From Linepithema humile (lineage: Eukaryota; Arthropoda; Insecta; Hymenoptera; Formicidae), in NCBI RefSeq assembly GCF_040581485.1, contig NC_090128.1, positions 42,190,931 through 42,254,930 of the forward strand: a stretch of DNA of 64,000 nucleotides, in the 5' to 3' direction. Numbering within the stretch: the stretch's first letter is position 1; every line of letters begins with the position of its first letter. Positions 37,911 through 50,894 of the stretch are shown here, piece by piece. The position numbers and the translations under genes were made by a program. The notes under the pieces are model-generated. The model searched no databases, had not been told where the DNA came from, and worked only from the letters and a program-made list of their open reading frames with translations.

Positions 37911-40900
37911 TCACTCCGGAATCTCTGTCTCCGTCGTGGGAACCTGTTTCTGCACCATACAAGATCGAGCTACAGACTCGAACAATCTGAAACAACAAAC
38001 GGAATCTGAGTCACAGAGCATTGTTGCTAAAAATTTATAAAGCTGTCTCATTTATATTAGATTTATTGTAAAAATATAAAATTTTTATAAGAGAATTTAG
38101 ATTTGATTAAAAAAAAATTTATGAATTTTATAAAATTTTACACTTGGAATCAAAAAATTACTTTTGAATTATACAGATAAAGCGATGTAAATAAAAAAAC
38201 TTTTGTCATGCACGCTTATTCACGTCTTGATATCGATAAACATTTTGTCGACTTACTTCTCAATTTCTGGCGCACAGTGTACAAACTCGTGCGACCAGAA
38301 TTTATACGTTGGATTTTTGATGAGCTCGATGAATGTGATGAGCAGACCCCACGGGTGCGGTCTGTTAACTATCAGTCTTTCGAGGAGGACCCTGGTGATC
38401 TGCTCCTGTATCGCTTCCGTGTTCGCCTCGGCGAATAGGTAAAGAAGCGTACAACTGAAGTAATGCGTATGACTGTTGGGATACCGCAATTGATTCGCAA
38501 TGGCGTTCAGGAACAGGTAACGACCCTCGGTGTCGAGATCGACAGCGAGATTCTGGAAGATGTCCATGTGCGCGGAATGCGCGATCGTGGACATGTTGGG
38601 CGCGTGGCCCTTGCTGCGAATAAACGTTATGGCCTGCGTGCCCACGTAGAGCACCAGAGCGTTCATCAGCTGTATGTTGTAGCGCACACCGGCCTCTTGC
38701 GACACTTGCAGATTGCTGCGAAGTTCAGACAGAAAGGTGACCGGAGCGCGTGCCTTCAGATAAGAATCGAGCTCCTTCTTGAAAGTCAACGGCTGTATCG
38801 TAGACGCGAAATTGGTGAGCACGCGCGGGGCGTGCGCTATCTCCTGCAGCATGTCGACTTTCAGATTCGGCGTGAACGGATCGGGCAGGCGCATATTTCG
38901 CGGGAACGCGCTCAAAATCAGATTTCTCATTTGTATACAGTTCGGCGGTATTACATCACAGAATCCGTAATGATAATCGCATAAGAACTCGGGAAAATCG
39001 TGCAGCAGCACCAGCAACACCCGTAGCGTTCCTTTGTAGAGGCTCGTCACGGGTTTCGCGAGCTCCGCATTACGCAAATACGGCGCGAGGTACTTGAAGA
39101 GATCGATGAGAAGTTGCGCGTACATCCCCCAGCACTTTTGCTGCGGCGTGATGGCGAGCATGCGTCCGATGAAGACGCGATGCGAGACCAGTTCCAGCCA
39201 GGCGTAACAGAAGCCCGACGCTTTCGCCGGCCGCAGTATGTGCAGAGTATGACAAAAGGCCGTCAGGACCTGGAAGTTGACGGCTTCCAGCACTGGCTCG
39301 GGCGCGCACAACTCCAAGAAGAGCATAATGAAGATCCTGTGATACGGTAGCTGTTGGAAGTCGGTGCCGCGTATTTCGTGATCCTGCAGAAGCACACCAG
39401 CTACGATACCAAGCACTTTATTCAAAAGATTGATCTTCGTGTGAGTGTTGGTGGCGTCGCCCGAATGCTTCACCAGCAGGGCTACAAGACGCACAAACGC
39501 GTCCAACGAGTGGAAGCACTTTGCGCGCATAATCGAGGGCGCCGTCGTAGTTTCCGAGAGAGCACGGTAACAGAGATCGACGCACATCTGCGTGCTGAGC
39601 TTGAAGAATCGTGTGATGAGATCGTCAGTCTTGAGGATCCCGTGGATGTTCATTTGATGTACAAATATGCTGAATGCTTTCGTAGGATCGCGCGCGTGCT
39701 GCGGGCTGTGGTGCATTGAGACCCACTCGCGCAGCAGATACTCCGTCTTTTCCATCAGTCCGGGTGGATCGTCGAAATCGCGAGCCTGCGAAAGCGGCAC
39801 ACGTTAATTTCATTACGACATGTGGAAAAAGATACCTGTAGAGATATTCCGTACTCTTTCAGCAATATTTATATCATTGAAATTAATCAAATATAGGGCT
39901 CAACTGATTACAAAAATCATTTAAAATTAATAGGAGCGTAAAGAGTCACAATGCTAGTTCTTCGTGCGAAGTTTAAAATATATTCGTTAAATTATTTACG
40001 AAAAATCAAACGTTTCGACCTGCCATCGGGCCTTCTTCAGTGTACATTAATAATAATACAAATAAAACGGAAAATTTGCTCGCAAATTTCAACATAATGT
40101 GAAAGATGTGGAAGACGTTAATATCATCCTTTCATCCGATTGCAGTTCGGTAGAAAATAAGTTAATATTGAAAAAAAATCATGTTGAAGCGCCAGTCCAC
40201 GTGGAGAGGACAAGGTGGAAAAATAGAAAACAATGGTCTTTACATTTTGCAAGTCAAGATCTTAGTGTTATATCATTGACACTTTAGGAATAATAAAATA
40301 TCGTTAAATGTCGACAAACGTCATTGGATGTGTGATACGAAATATCATCGCTGACATACTCTATTAGAATTGAATAATCTGAACAATCTACTTACTCTCA
40401 CCTGCAGGATTCCAGAATGAATATGTGCCGTCGGTCCTGCCGGAGCTCTGTCTACCAATACGCCAGAATCATGATTGGCACGCAACGAATCTACTAGATT
40501 TGTTAATCTGAAGAGTGAGATCCTTGAAAAAAGTTTGAATCAATGTAAAACGGTGATCTAATTTCTAATTTAACATTGCAACTAAGAGAAAAAAAGGAGA
40601 TTTTGACAGGAAAACTGTATATTAAATAACAGCTTTGTTATTTTTCTCCAAAATCTCCAGTTCTGCTACGCAGCTGTCAAAACGTCTCCTTTTTCAATAT
40701 TATTTTTCAGTATTTATTATAATACCCATCCGGTGGTGTCCTATGATGTGCCATTCGAGCCAATATTTCAATCGTGTGGAACAAGTCGGTTTCGGTAACG
40801 TGAGTCGCCTGCCTCTCGTCAATCAAATAGAGTTGAACCAATTGCATAGCAAATGCAGTTGCCATAGAATTTCCTGCCTCCATAGCTTGGGCCAGAGCTA

Positions 40901-43900
40901 CATCGTATTGCGGAAGACTAATCAAATGAGATCTGCCAAAAAGATGTGACGTATATTAATTCACTGTGAGTTCACTTCTGCTACATAACGCACATTATAA
41001 ATAATTGTGAAGCGACATCATTATTTATCGCAACTTTTTATCAAAATATAAATACCTCGAGAATCGATATCTAAATCAAATATCTTAACCGTTTAATCAA
41101 ATCAGTTATTAATTTTTATAATAGTTCACGCAGTTTACATTGTCAATACGAAAGAGTGGTTTGATAGGTATAAAAAAACCCATAAACCCATCATGTTAAC
41201 GTAGTTTATGCCTCGTGAAATATTGCGTAAATCGTGCGCGCACCTTATGAGATAATCGACGGCCTCGAAATTATATCGGAATTCCTCTCTGCATTCGGTT
41301 AGGCAACGAGTTACGTGTTTGTTGGTCCACTGCATACCGTATGCGCGTTGATCTTGAAGACATTTCAAGATACGCAAGTGCAAGTCCCTGTAGCGTTGTA
41401 TGAGATTCTCCGACTCGATGACGCTATTAGAAATAATAGGCCCGTCCAGTAAACCTTCAACGGCCTGAAACAATCATTGCCGATAAAGTTTTACAGTTTC
41501 ACAACTCGTGTAAACATCATGTTTGCTCAGTGTAAATAACCCACTTTCTTCAGTAATCCCATAGCGGCGCCAGCGTCTCTCGATCTTCTGGTAAGAATGA
41601 TCGATTCCAAAAGGCTGTGAAGGGCAGCGTGCTGCGGCGGCGGCGCCGCCGGTCCCAGAGCGTTCAATAGAACTTCTACTTCTGACGCCAGTTTTTCAAG
41701 CACGGCGCCCACTTCATCATTGCTAACTGCCGCAGCGTAGGCTACTTGTTGTACCGTCGCGACTGCCACGGCCGAATTGGGCGTAAATGTGGTAACAGGA
41801 GTCTCCTTTAGAATATAATACATTAATGAAAGAGCCAGAAATATCGAGAAATTTTTAGTCCACTTAAAACTTTAGAAAAAAAGTTGAAAATCTCACAATT
41901 ATCCAGGCATTTTCAATAAAGTTTCCAAAAATAAAATCTTTTATACATTTAAAATAAATTTGTTAATTATACGTTTTTAAATATTACCTATTCATAAATA
42001 GACAAAAAATTAAAAGCATTCAAGTTTTAAATAAAAAAAAAAAAGACTCCATTAAATAGTTTTAGGACAAAGAAACCGATTATACAAAGTAAAATCTACA
42101 TATTCAAAGAAACTTTTAGCAAAAAGTTTTGAATACGCACAGAAATGGGTTTCGGCATAAAGAGCGCTTGTGTGTCCCGTTCGGAAAGTGGCAGGAATCC
42201 AGGAATATTCCTAGCGAATTCTTCGTAAACAGCCATCTGCTGAGATGTCACGCCACCTATTTTCAATCTAATTTGCTCCGGCATCCTCTCGGCTTGATAC
42301 TTGGCGATAGGGTCACAATATCTTCGTCCCTCTTGCCGAGCGAGTTTTCGTAACTCTATCTCGTTCAGCAGTCGTTTGTCCATCTCGGGTATCGCTTTTT
42401 CAATAGCTGTCTTCTGTACAAATGCACATGCGAGTTCCATATTGTCAGCAGCGACTATATTCGCCGCTTGCTCGACGTGCTCCTTCTGCTGTGAAGTCGT
42501 ACTCAACAACGCCGTGAGGAAAGCTTGTTTCAAGTTCGTACTGATCGACGCTAAAATCTGTACACAAAGAGAAAATTAACAAATCGTTCGCAGTTTTTTT
42601 TTCGTATTCCGCATCGACTTACCTGATCGCGACAAGTGATCATTGCCATACCAGCGGTCAGATTACGCGCCATGTGTCGCGCCGCTGTTCGCATCCGTAC
42701 TTCTTCCGGATCCAAAGCGAAATCTTTTCTCACAATCTGTTCGCTGGTTGTGAGAGCAATCTTAATAGATCTGTCCACGACGGGATGAATCCACTCCTGA
42801 ATTGCTCTCTCAACCGCTGGCCGAACAAATTGCTTCAAGTGAGGATGTGCTTGAAAAAGAGCTAGCTGAAAATCGATATACCCGTGAAAATGTATTTTAA
42901 ACAAATTTTTATGTCGAAATAACATTTGTTTATGTCAAGAATGATTCATATATTAGTACAGAGAAAAGGTTTTCCATACCTGATTATTGATGGTAATGTG
43001 CTGAGATATATTAGCGATGCCTGTCACTGATATGTCCATGTAATTAAATCGTGGTTCAGGTGGACCGGTAGGCAAGGAAGGCGTTGTATTCACAGGAGGC
43101 GCAGATTGAGGATTCATGGCGGTGCTCGTTGTCGGTCCGACCAATTCCTCTATAGGCCCCTGAGATTGTTGTTGATTGACGGTGCTTTCCGCTTTTTTAT
43201 TCAGATGCGACAACTGGTATTCCAGATTGCGCAGCTTCTCGGGATCTTTCAGATAAATCACCGGCTTCAGTTCCTGTAAATCAGATCGCAGCGGTTTTAA
43301 TACACAGAAAATTAAGCTATAAAGCTGAAATCAAATATAGCACGCTTACTCCAACGTCGATGCTCAGATTTTTGCACAACACTTCTATCTCGAACTTTAA
43401 GTTCAACTTTAAATCAGGCTCCTGGTGTAGTTCGGCTAGCACATTCATAATCGCCATGGTCCAAGGATTAGGTGGACGAAAAACGCGGCTTTTCGCGCAA
43501 CTCTCAAGCACTTTTGCGACAAAAGGCACTACGTAAAGAAGTTCCTGTTGTCCTTTGTGATACGCTTCGACAAGTAAACTCTTCAGATCTATGTCTATCT
43601 GTTGATTAAATAATTGGAATTAAATAATTTATTATTTATATTGTACTTAAAATGGCACTACACATATATATATGGTATAATAATAATTTTATTATACTTG
43701 TAAAATAGGTTTATTCCTGCCAAGCGTCAACATCCCAAGCCAGTGTCCTAAATTCTTCAATAACGATCGATCGGAGAAATTAGCTATTCCTTTATCACTT
43801 CGTAAGAGAACCTGAAATAAAAATTTATGTAAAAAAAAGTCATCTGGCGGGTAAAAACATTTGCTGCGAATAAAACACCGTTCTACTCACTTTAATATTT

Positions 43901-46900
43901 CGAAATGTCTCTCTCGTGACCATTTTATTGACTTCAGGTAATTTTATGCAATCCAAAAAATTAGAATATAAGGCGTGAAAGTTCAGTTCTATACTGGCAC
44001 GTTTCATTACTAGATATTGCGCCATCCACGGCCAGTATTCCTCCGTGACGATCTCGCGAATCTCGTCGCATTTCTGTTGCAGATTCAACTGGCTAAGATT
44101 GTTGAAGATAAAGGCCGTTTTGTCTTGCAAAGCTTCCGGTGGTGTTGTAATCTTTTCCTCTTTGTCCGTCGCCACGAGCAGCGTGTCGATATTGGTCGCG
44201 TTGGCGACCGAAGGCATGGAAGGCTACGGAAATAAATGCGCCACACGTTATACGCACATATGCGCCGTTAAGAGACGGATTTAAGGTATTGAACTCACCC
44301 TAGCCGAGAGAGATGTGGTCGGGGTCGTAGACGATTTCGCCTGCGTGGTGCTGGTGGTGACAGTAGTCGTGGTCATAGTCTTGTACGGGGTCGTGACCGG
44401 CGCCAACATGGCCGCCAGAGTTTTCGGGAGAACCGGACCCTGCGGCCTCGACGGCGGCTCCTGTCCTTGCAAGCCGTACTCGATGTACTCCATCAAGTGC
44501 TGCGGAAACTCGTTGAAATGCGGAATAGTCCTCACGTGCTCGCAATACGTTTGATAATCCTTCAGCCGACTTTTGAATCGATCGAGTGCCGTTATGCCGA
44601 AATAATACATTTTGCTGCCCTCCGGCTTCTTCAGGGCGTCGAGGACAAATCTCAGCGCTAATCCGAGTGTTACGTAGCTGTTGACGAGACCCTTCTCGAT
44701 AATCCCGCCGAACAGCTGAGCCGTAATCTGCAATTCTTTTTCCGGATACTGCGGAAAGAATCGATACTCCTCGAATAGATTTCGCAGCATACAATTAAAC
44801 ACCTCTCTTTCTCTTCTGATCCCGGAGTCCTGAAATTTCTTCAGCATATCAAGAACCTCGTCGATCGACAAGGTTGGGTGCGGTGGATGATTATATATTC
44901 GTTGGAAGTAACTATTGGCTTCGTCTTCAACCTCTTTGGATACGTTCTGTCCCATATCTGGGAATAAATTGGAAGTCTCCGGAATTCTCGCTTTCTCAAT
45001 GCCAGCTGGTGGACCGAGGCGTCCCAATCCACCTATTGTACTACCCGGTAGCACCGATGGCCCCTGAGTACCGACCGGGCCGGAATGTAACTGCGAAGAT
45101 AGCGGCAACATAGGGAATGGACTCGGGGAAGGTCCCATAAGTCGTGAAGGCGATCCGGGTGCCGAAACCAAAGGTCCTAACGCACCAGGCAAATTGAAAG
45201 CGGAGCTACTTTGAGGTCCAAGAGCCGTGCCAAGGCCCATCGAAGCAAGACTAGAACTGAGATTCCCAAGAGGATCCACTTGCTTGGAAGAGAATAGCTG
45301 TAGAAAATCATACGACGGAAACAGTTACACAGAATACAGATGACACGCAATCTTAAATGATGTTTAAGTGACAAAAAAAAGTAGAAAATTTACTTAATTT
45401 TAAAACAAGATTCTTTCATAATATAAATTAACAATAAAAATCGTAACAAAAGAATGTAATAAAAGAATGTTGCAGTATGATGCATACTTTTACAAAATTA
45501 GATAAATCAAATAACTCAGTGTACCTGACTTCCTAAAGTTGTCGGATTGAACGGTTCTAATGCTCGATGTCTCAGAACTCCCGGTGGCGGTGGTCTGTTT
45601 ATAGTGGTTTTACTCAACATTAGACTGCAATTCTGCACCATCGTCATGATTAAATCCGAAAGTTCCTGGGAGACATTTCTGTAAAAGGATGGAACAGTCA
45701 GATGTGATTTTCATGAAATATTGAAAAGCTATATAAATCCCAAACATACCCAGTGCAAACTTGTAAACAAGCCAGTATTGTGGTAAGCGTTTCCTGTGGT
45801 AGTTGACTCGCTTTTGGAATTGTAGGATCTTCCTTTATTCCAGGGCCCATAACTTGAGGACATCGTCTTTGTAAGAACTTGACGGATGCAGTGACAAAAA
45901 CTTCTCCATGATCTCGAATTTTGTCTGTTAGCCATTTTTCTAACTTCAAATACTCTCGTCGAGATGCTAAACAAGCAAGATCGATGACGAATGGAAACGA
46001 TTGTGCATTGAGTAGGGCTGATAGAGCTTTTAAATCTTGAGCGACATCCAAAATTCGTGACAACCTCGTTTGATCGTGATCGCCACGTACATACCATTCT
46101 GCCATTGAGTGCATTATAATTGTTTTTATCTTTACATTATTGGAATGCCATGCATGATGCAATATCACAGCAGAATTTGGATGATTCCCCAAAAAGATGG
46201 GCATCAGCGTGCTCAGCAGTTCTTGTCTCAAGATTGTGATGGGTGGATTTATTTGCAATAACGCCAACACGAGTACATCGGGGCAATGCTGAATTGGCCA
46301 CTTAAATATCTCTTGCACAGGACTGTAAAGGCCCCTCTCAGCCATGTGTAAGAGCAGTTCGACCATATTCAGCGATCGCCACGTTTGTCCCTCCTTGCTG
46401 TCGCCTTCGGGTGCTGCCTTTAACACATCGACAGTTACTGAATGGTACGGATAGTCCGCAAAGCAAAAAATATCCGGACACTTCAGAATTTGCTGAATGA
46501 GAGAAAATTGACCCTCTACATTATCCCAGTGTCGGTAGAAGAGTTCGACAGGGAACACGTCCAGTGGATATCCTTGATGTTGGAGACCCAACTTAAGACC
46601 TGTGATCAGCAAGTTTAAACCTTGCCTATCCTTGATAACGAACTCTGCATGATCCAACTTCATGATAACTTCATTCCAAGATAATGTAGATTGCTAAAAT
46701 ATAAACAGATTTGATATATATGCAACCCAACGCTTAAGGATTTAATATGTAAATGACTTTATAATAAATGCAAAGAAATGCGACATAAACTCACGATTTC
46801 TTTTAAAGCTTGAATAAACACTTCGACATTCCATGTTGTGGGGGTAGCATTGTCTGTAGATTTTTCCTTACTAGAATCCTGTGAAGCAGCAGAGTTGCTC

Positions 46901-48690
46901 CAAAATGATTGTAAACCTCCAGCATCGTCAAGATTACTACAAGTACGTGACATATATGCCAATAGGCGAGCTGTGGACGTGGGTGAGATTTCTCTCGCAC
47001 CTAGCCCAGCCACTGCCGATCGACATTCTTCTACGCTACTAGTAAAACTATATCCTAATTCCATAATTAACTCTACTAAAGAGTTGCCATCCTAAAACAT
47101 GAAAAAAAATTGTATAAATATAAATATTCAGCGGATTCGTAAGTTATTAACGATAATGTTGTCTTACCATTTGACTGACGGCCATGTTTAACTCGATTTT
47201 GAACTGTAGAACTTCCCCGTCACCTGGGTACAAAAGTGGTGCTAACACCACCGGTACCAGTTCACGGGGAAAGTCGCGTCGCAAGTTTTTAAGAAATTTT
47301 TCTTTAGCCTCGGTTGGTAAATTATAAAGATTGGTGGTGTGAAAGGCCTGGCCAAGAATCAATTGCAAAACCTGAGGCAAAGAATCCTGCAGACCACCTT
47401 CGTGGTGCTTGTTGTTTGTCTCAGAATTTATGTAATTCTTTATTAACTCAGGCAACTGCTTCTGTGTGTACTCCAAGGCTAACACACGAATCTCTGTGTT
47501 TTCCGAGTGCTGTAACGCTATCGCAAAAGCAACTTCCTGCACTAGAGTCAAATCAAGTGTTTTTTTCAAGTTGGTAAAAAACTTTGGGGAGGGACTCAAT
47601 GACTGAAAAAAATATATAGAAGGATTAGTATGTATTCTGTTAAACAAACATATCAACTATTTATAATAATAAATAAATAAATAATTCGCACATAAATACC
47701 TTTTGATGATGTAGAGGCTTATCCACAGCAAAGCACAAGTTAGATATAAAGGAAGGTTTGCTTAGTAAACTGTTGCACTCCTGCTTCAGCAACTTTGTTT
47801 GAAAATAATCTTTTGCGCTCGAATCTGATACTTCACCCTTAGAAAAGTCAACATACGAGATCAGACAGCGCAACAAATGTCGGTCTGCCTCCAGACCGTG
47901 CAACTGCACTAACTGCAGAAGAAATTAGGAATTAGCATATAATTGTTCAACGTTTAATTTTCCACAATTTCAACAAAAACGTACACTACATTTCCCAGCT
48001 TATACTTTCATAATATAATTATAATAGCAGCGAAAGACAGAATGTTCAGATTATTCCCAAGATACGTAACGTAATCCTAGATTTCGAAAGGAGAGAATAA
48101 AGGATGTGTAGAGTCCTAAGTGAGGTTAAGGTACGAATTGGGTAAATACCGCAGTAAGACGATATACGGGAAAAAAAAAAAACCAGTCTCGCGTTTCGAA
48201 ATGATACGTTAGATTAGGCAGGTGGGTATTGGTCAGGTAAGAAAGCTCATTTGAAAATATTGCGATACCGCGTGAAGTGCTTAATAATAACGTGCGAGCT
48301 GACGTAGAACGCGCGCCCGCGCGCTTGTATGTGCACTTCGCGCATCGCTTTACGAGCACATTCCGATATTGGTGCTAATATATCGGCGAGATTGGTGGAA
48401 AAGTAAGGCCGAAGAACTACTAAATAAATATATTACGTCACTCGGAAGATGCGAGGAGTAAAAGATACATAAAGTGGGCGGGCAGGAGAGTGTAGACCGA
48501 GCGGAAAGCGCGGGGGAGGAGAGTGTAGATGAAAGAATTAGGCGAAGAACAATTTTCAGTTGATCGCTGAATAACGTGATACACTTACATGCGATATTTC
48601 CTGACAGCTGACCTCGAAGTTTCTCTTACTCAAATTCGCAACCAAATAACTGATTTGTGACAAAGTAAAAGACAACGAGTCCAGGTTCAT
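37911..48690 (-). CDS. CNOT1: CCR4-NOT transcription complex subunit 1
   Basis: Nineteen exons total 7194 nt, 2397 residues; vertebrate CNOT1 is ~2376. They are 48690-48589, 47912-47700, 47602-47168, 47091-46795, 46693-45750, 45678-45525, 45297-44299, 44223-43891, 43811-43698, 43598-43350, 43273-42980, 42865-42623, 42557-42141, 41805-41545, 41464-41244, 40932-40726, 40507-40402, 39785-38257 and 37986-37911. CNOT1 is the scaffold of the main cytoplasmic deadenylase. The start MNLDSLSFTLSQISYLV matches the family. HEAT-repeat N-terminal blocks follow (ILHHAWHSNNVKIKT, AEWYVRG, SRILDVAQDLKALS). The MIF4G/CAF1-binding segment lies at ~1060-1160 (FIFNNLSQLNLQQKCDEI), the CNOT9-binding DUF3819 region at ~1280-1600, and the Not1 superfamily domain from ~1990 (LLVLLHDFPEFLCDYHYGF, RLPDPFTPNLKVDML). 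The intron at 39786-40401 holds a Penelope fragment. Confidence 0.96.
39890..40062 (-). mobile_element. Penelope-like terminal-repeat fragment (family 2) in a CNOT1 intron
   Basis: Read on the minus strand, this stretch aligns over most of its length with 60,940-61,122 on the plus strand. Shared blocks include GTACACTGA, GAAACGTTTG, CACGAAGAACT, GCATTGTG, TTTACGCTCC and TTGAGCC. The block order matches the terminal repeat of the PLE at 62.4-64.0 kb. It is solo, without coding sequence, inside CNOT1 intron 39786-40401 in the same orientation as the host gene. Confidence 0.75.
39990..40053 (-). ncRNA. Hammerhead-ribozyme-like motif (intronic, sense to CNOT1)
   Basis: On the minus strand: CTGAAGA, then A, then a GGCC/GGTC stem, then GAA, then ACGTT. 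These are the CUGANGA and GAA halves of the hammerhead core, with a minimal self-complementary ACGU in place of stem III and a U at the cleavage position. Stem I can form through CA/TG next to the core and ATTATT/AATAAT further out. One extra base sits between CUGAAGA and stem II, unlike the canonical core. Small hammerheads with truncated stem III are known from Penelope-like elements and can act as dimers. Cleavage activity is not shown by sequence. Confidence 0.5.
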
Positions 48691-49392
48691 AGTTCCATGA
48701 ATACGACCTCGAAAGCTTCAAACGTGTTTGAAGCTTTCTTCGGTGTCCGCGAATTGCCGCCGCCCCGGATTCTCTCCTCGTTAAAAGCACGAAAGTTACA
48801 TTGGCGCAATCCTATAGCCAACATCGGGATTGATATTATTGGAATACGATTTCACAGCAACGTCATGGCGAGCACAACACAGATGGAGGCTCACAAAAAC
48901 ACGCAACACCAACACGTTCTCGCGTAATCTGTCTCTGTCTCCCGTCGCCACCGCCACTGTCGCAAGTCGCGGTCACTGATGATTTGCACACTGTGTATAC
49001 AAACGATGCACAAGTCACTATTATCCACACTACAATGAATATTGTCGCCGCCGGTGTCCCGTCACCTCGCGGTTGGATTCGTCCATGATGATGTGAAAAA
49101 AAAATACTAAGACAAAGGTATACGAAACACCCGTGAGACGTGCACTCGTCTGAATCACAGTCCAAAGTAACGATGCACTCCTTCACCTATCGGAACTTAA
49201 ATGCTGAAAAGCAATATGGCTGCCAACATCAGCTTAAACCCAGTTTACATCGTACTTAGGCTACATTCAGACAATACTTGCATATGCTTATGCATTTATG
49301 TACACCAGTTTTCTGTAGATATACCTTTATTTCCCGTCTATCGAATGAACATACTGGTTATACTGCGTTTTGGAGCTGTATTTATAGGCTTA
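48691..49392. other. Upstream flank of CNOT1
   Basis: This is the presumed CNOT1 promoter and 5' UTR region, GC-richer than its surroundings up to about 49,190. The short open frame at 48697-48927 overlaps the CNOT1 leader on the opposite strand and shows no family resemblance. Confidence 0.4.
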
Positions 49393-49541
49393 TAGCGTTT
49401 TCGATTATACAGGATTTGAACGACCCAGGGTTGGTTAATGACGTCATTGCAACCTCTCCACCAATGAAAGACTTGCATTTATAGTAAAATAGTGATTGAT
49501 CAACCCTGGGTCGTTCAAATCCTGTATAATCGAAAACGCTA
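49393..49541. mobile_element. 149-bp TA-target MITE, copy 3
   Basis: It has the same ends (TAGCGTTTTCGA / TCGAAAACGCTA) and length as the pair at 32.2-32.5 kb and carries the palindrome TGACGTCA. Its terminal inverted repeats are longer and better matched here (GATTATACAGGATTTGAACG against its complement), so this looks closer to the ancestral sequence. It lies about 700 bp upstream of the CNOT1 start codon. Confidence 0.9.
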
Positions 49542-49544
49542 TTA

Positions 49545-49835
49545 GTTTACACCGATTGTTTAATACGCGTACCAAGTACTAAATCAGCTTCTTTGATTGG
49601 TGTAGATTTTGCACTAAACGATTTATACCTATCGGAGAAGCAGATTTATAGCGTTTTCGATGATACAGGATTTGAACGACCCAGGGTTGGTTAATGACGT
49701 CATTGCAACCTCTCCACCAATGAAAGACTTGCATTTATAGTAAAATAGTGATTGATCAACCCTGGGTCGTTCAAATCCTGTATAATCGAAAACGCTATTA
49801 GTATTTGGTACGCGTACTAAACAATCGGTGTAAAC
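49545..49835. mobile_element. Second MITE family, interrupted by a nested MITE
   Basis: Left end 49545-49578 and right end 49805-49835 are inverted repeats of about 31 bp with the core TTTACACCGATTGTTTA and TACGCGTACCAA. TA dinucleotides flank both outer ends, fitting a TA-target element. Removing the inserted 149-bp MITE leaves an element of roughly 140 bp. Its left end abuts copy 3 directly. Confidence 0.75.
49649..49797. mobile_element. 149-bp TA-target MITE, copy 4 (nested)
   Basis: It is almost identical to copy 3 (one visible difference near the left end, GATGATAC for GATTATAC) and carries the same TGACGTCA palindrome. It sits inside the element with ends at 49545 and 49835, so it inserted later. 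Confidence 0.9.
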
Positions 49836-49996
49836 TAGGCCATTCAAGATCGGCTTAAGTTGTTTTCAGATGCTGTGAACCAATCAGAAAGCCTAAAGCT
49901 AGCATCAGACTATGCAAATTGTTGCAACAATTCGCAAACAATTTAGTAAATTATTAGAAATGCTGCATGTTGTATGGTGCATTTTTAGTAGTCTGA

Positions 49997-50441
49997 GGCC
50001 GGCGTCACATAGAATCCGTAATCCGTAATCCGCACCGAAAGTTTGCAAAAGTTACTAGGGATTGCGTCCGTAACGTTACGTGTGTTTTATCTCCTTGTGT
50101 CCCATGGAGCCGTAATTCCATGAAATTTCCGTAAAAGTTACTAAAAGTTACTAGTTATTACTAGTAATGCTTTTTTTAATTTTATTTATTTAACTAAATT
50201 TGACGATTTAATTAAAATTTTTGTTAAAATTATAATATATTCTGTAGTTTTCTTATGAATAAAATACAAATAAACAATTATAATTTGTTAAATAAAAAAT
50301 AGTAATACCGTTACGTGTGTATTTACGGCTCCATGGGACACAAGGAGAAAAAACATACGTAACGTTACGGACGCAATCCCTAGTAACTTTTGCGGACTTC
50401 CGGTGCGGATTACGGATTACGGGTTCTATGTGACGCCAGCC
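49997..50441. mobile_element. Long-TIR element, array copy A
   Basis: This is the first of four head-to-tail related units. The outer ends are GGCCGGCGTCACATAGAA and its approximate complement, and the inverted repeats run for more than 100 bp on each side. They contain CCGTAATCCGCACCG, GCAAAAGTTACTAG, CCGTAACGTTACG and CTCCTTGTGTCCCATGGA. The centre is AT-rich and non-coding. TGA precedes and follows the unit. GG(C)C-type ends with 3-bp target duplications resemble PIF/Harbinger MITEs, but TGA is not the usual TWA target, so the superfamily is tentative. This copy has one extra GTAATCC unit in the left TIR. Confidence 0.85.
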
Positions 50442-50444
50442 TGA

Positions 50445-50891
50445 GGGTGCCGTCACATACAGCCCGTAATCCGTAATCCGCACCGGAAGTCCGCAAAAGT
50501 TACTAGGTATTTCGTCCGTAACGTTACGTGTGTTTTTATCTTCTTGTGTCCCATGGAGCCGTAATTCCATGAAATTTTCGTAAAAGTTACTACAAGTTAC
50601 TAGTTATTACTAGTAATGCTTTTTCTAATTTTATTTATTTAACTAAATTTGACGATTTAATTAAAACTTTTGTTAAAATTATAATATATTCCGTAGTTTT
50701 CTTATAAATAAAATACAAATAAATAATTATAATTTGTCAAATAAAAAATAGTACTACCGTTACGACTGTATTTACGGCTCCATGGAACACAAGGAGATAA
50801 AAACACACGTAACGTTACGGACGAAATACCTAGTAACTTTTGCGGACTTTTGGTGCGGATTACGGATTACGGGCTGTATGTGACGGCACCC
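50445..50891. mobile_element. Long-TIR element, array copy B (diverged)
   Basis: Same architecture as copy A, but its termini read GGGTGCCGTCACATACAGCCCG and the complement, with scattered internal differences. It is bounded by TGA on both sides. It is the most diverged of the four copies, yet its two TIRs match each other, so B is a distinct subfamily and not a worn copy of A. Confidence 0.85.
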
Positions 50892-50894
50892 TGA

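Noticed and set aside
38463..39719. Long plus-strand frames opposite the large CNOT1 exon
   Set aside because: Mirror frames of a GC-richer coding exon; the minus strand clearly encodes the Not1 domain.
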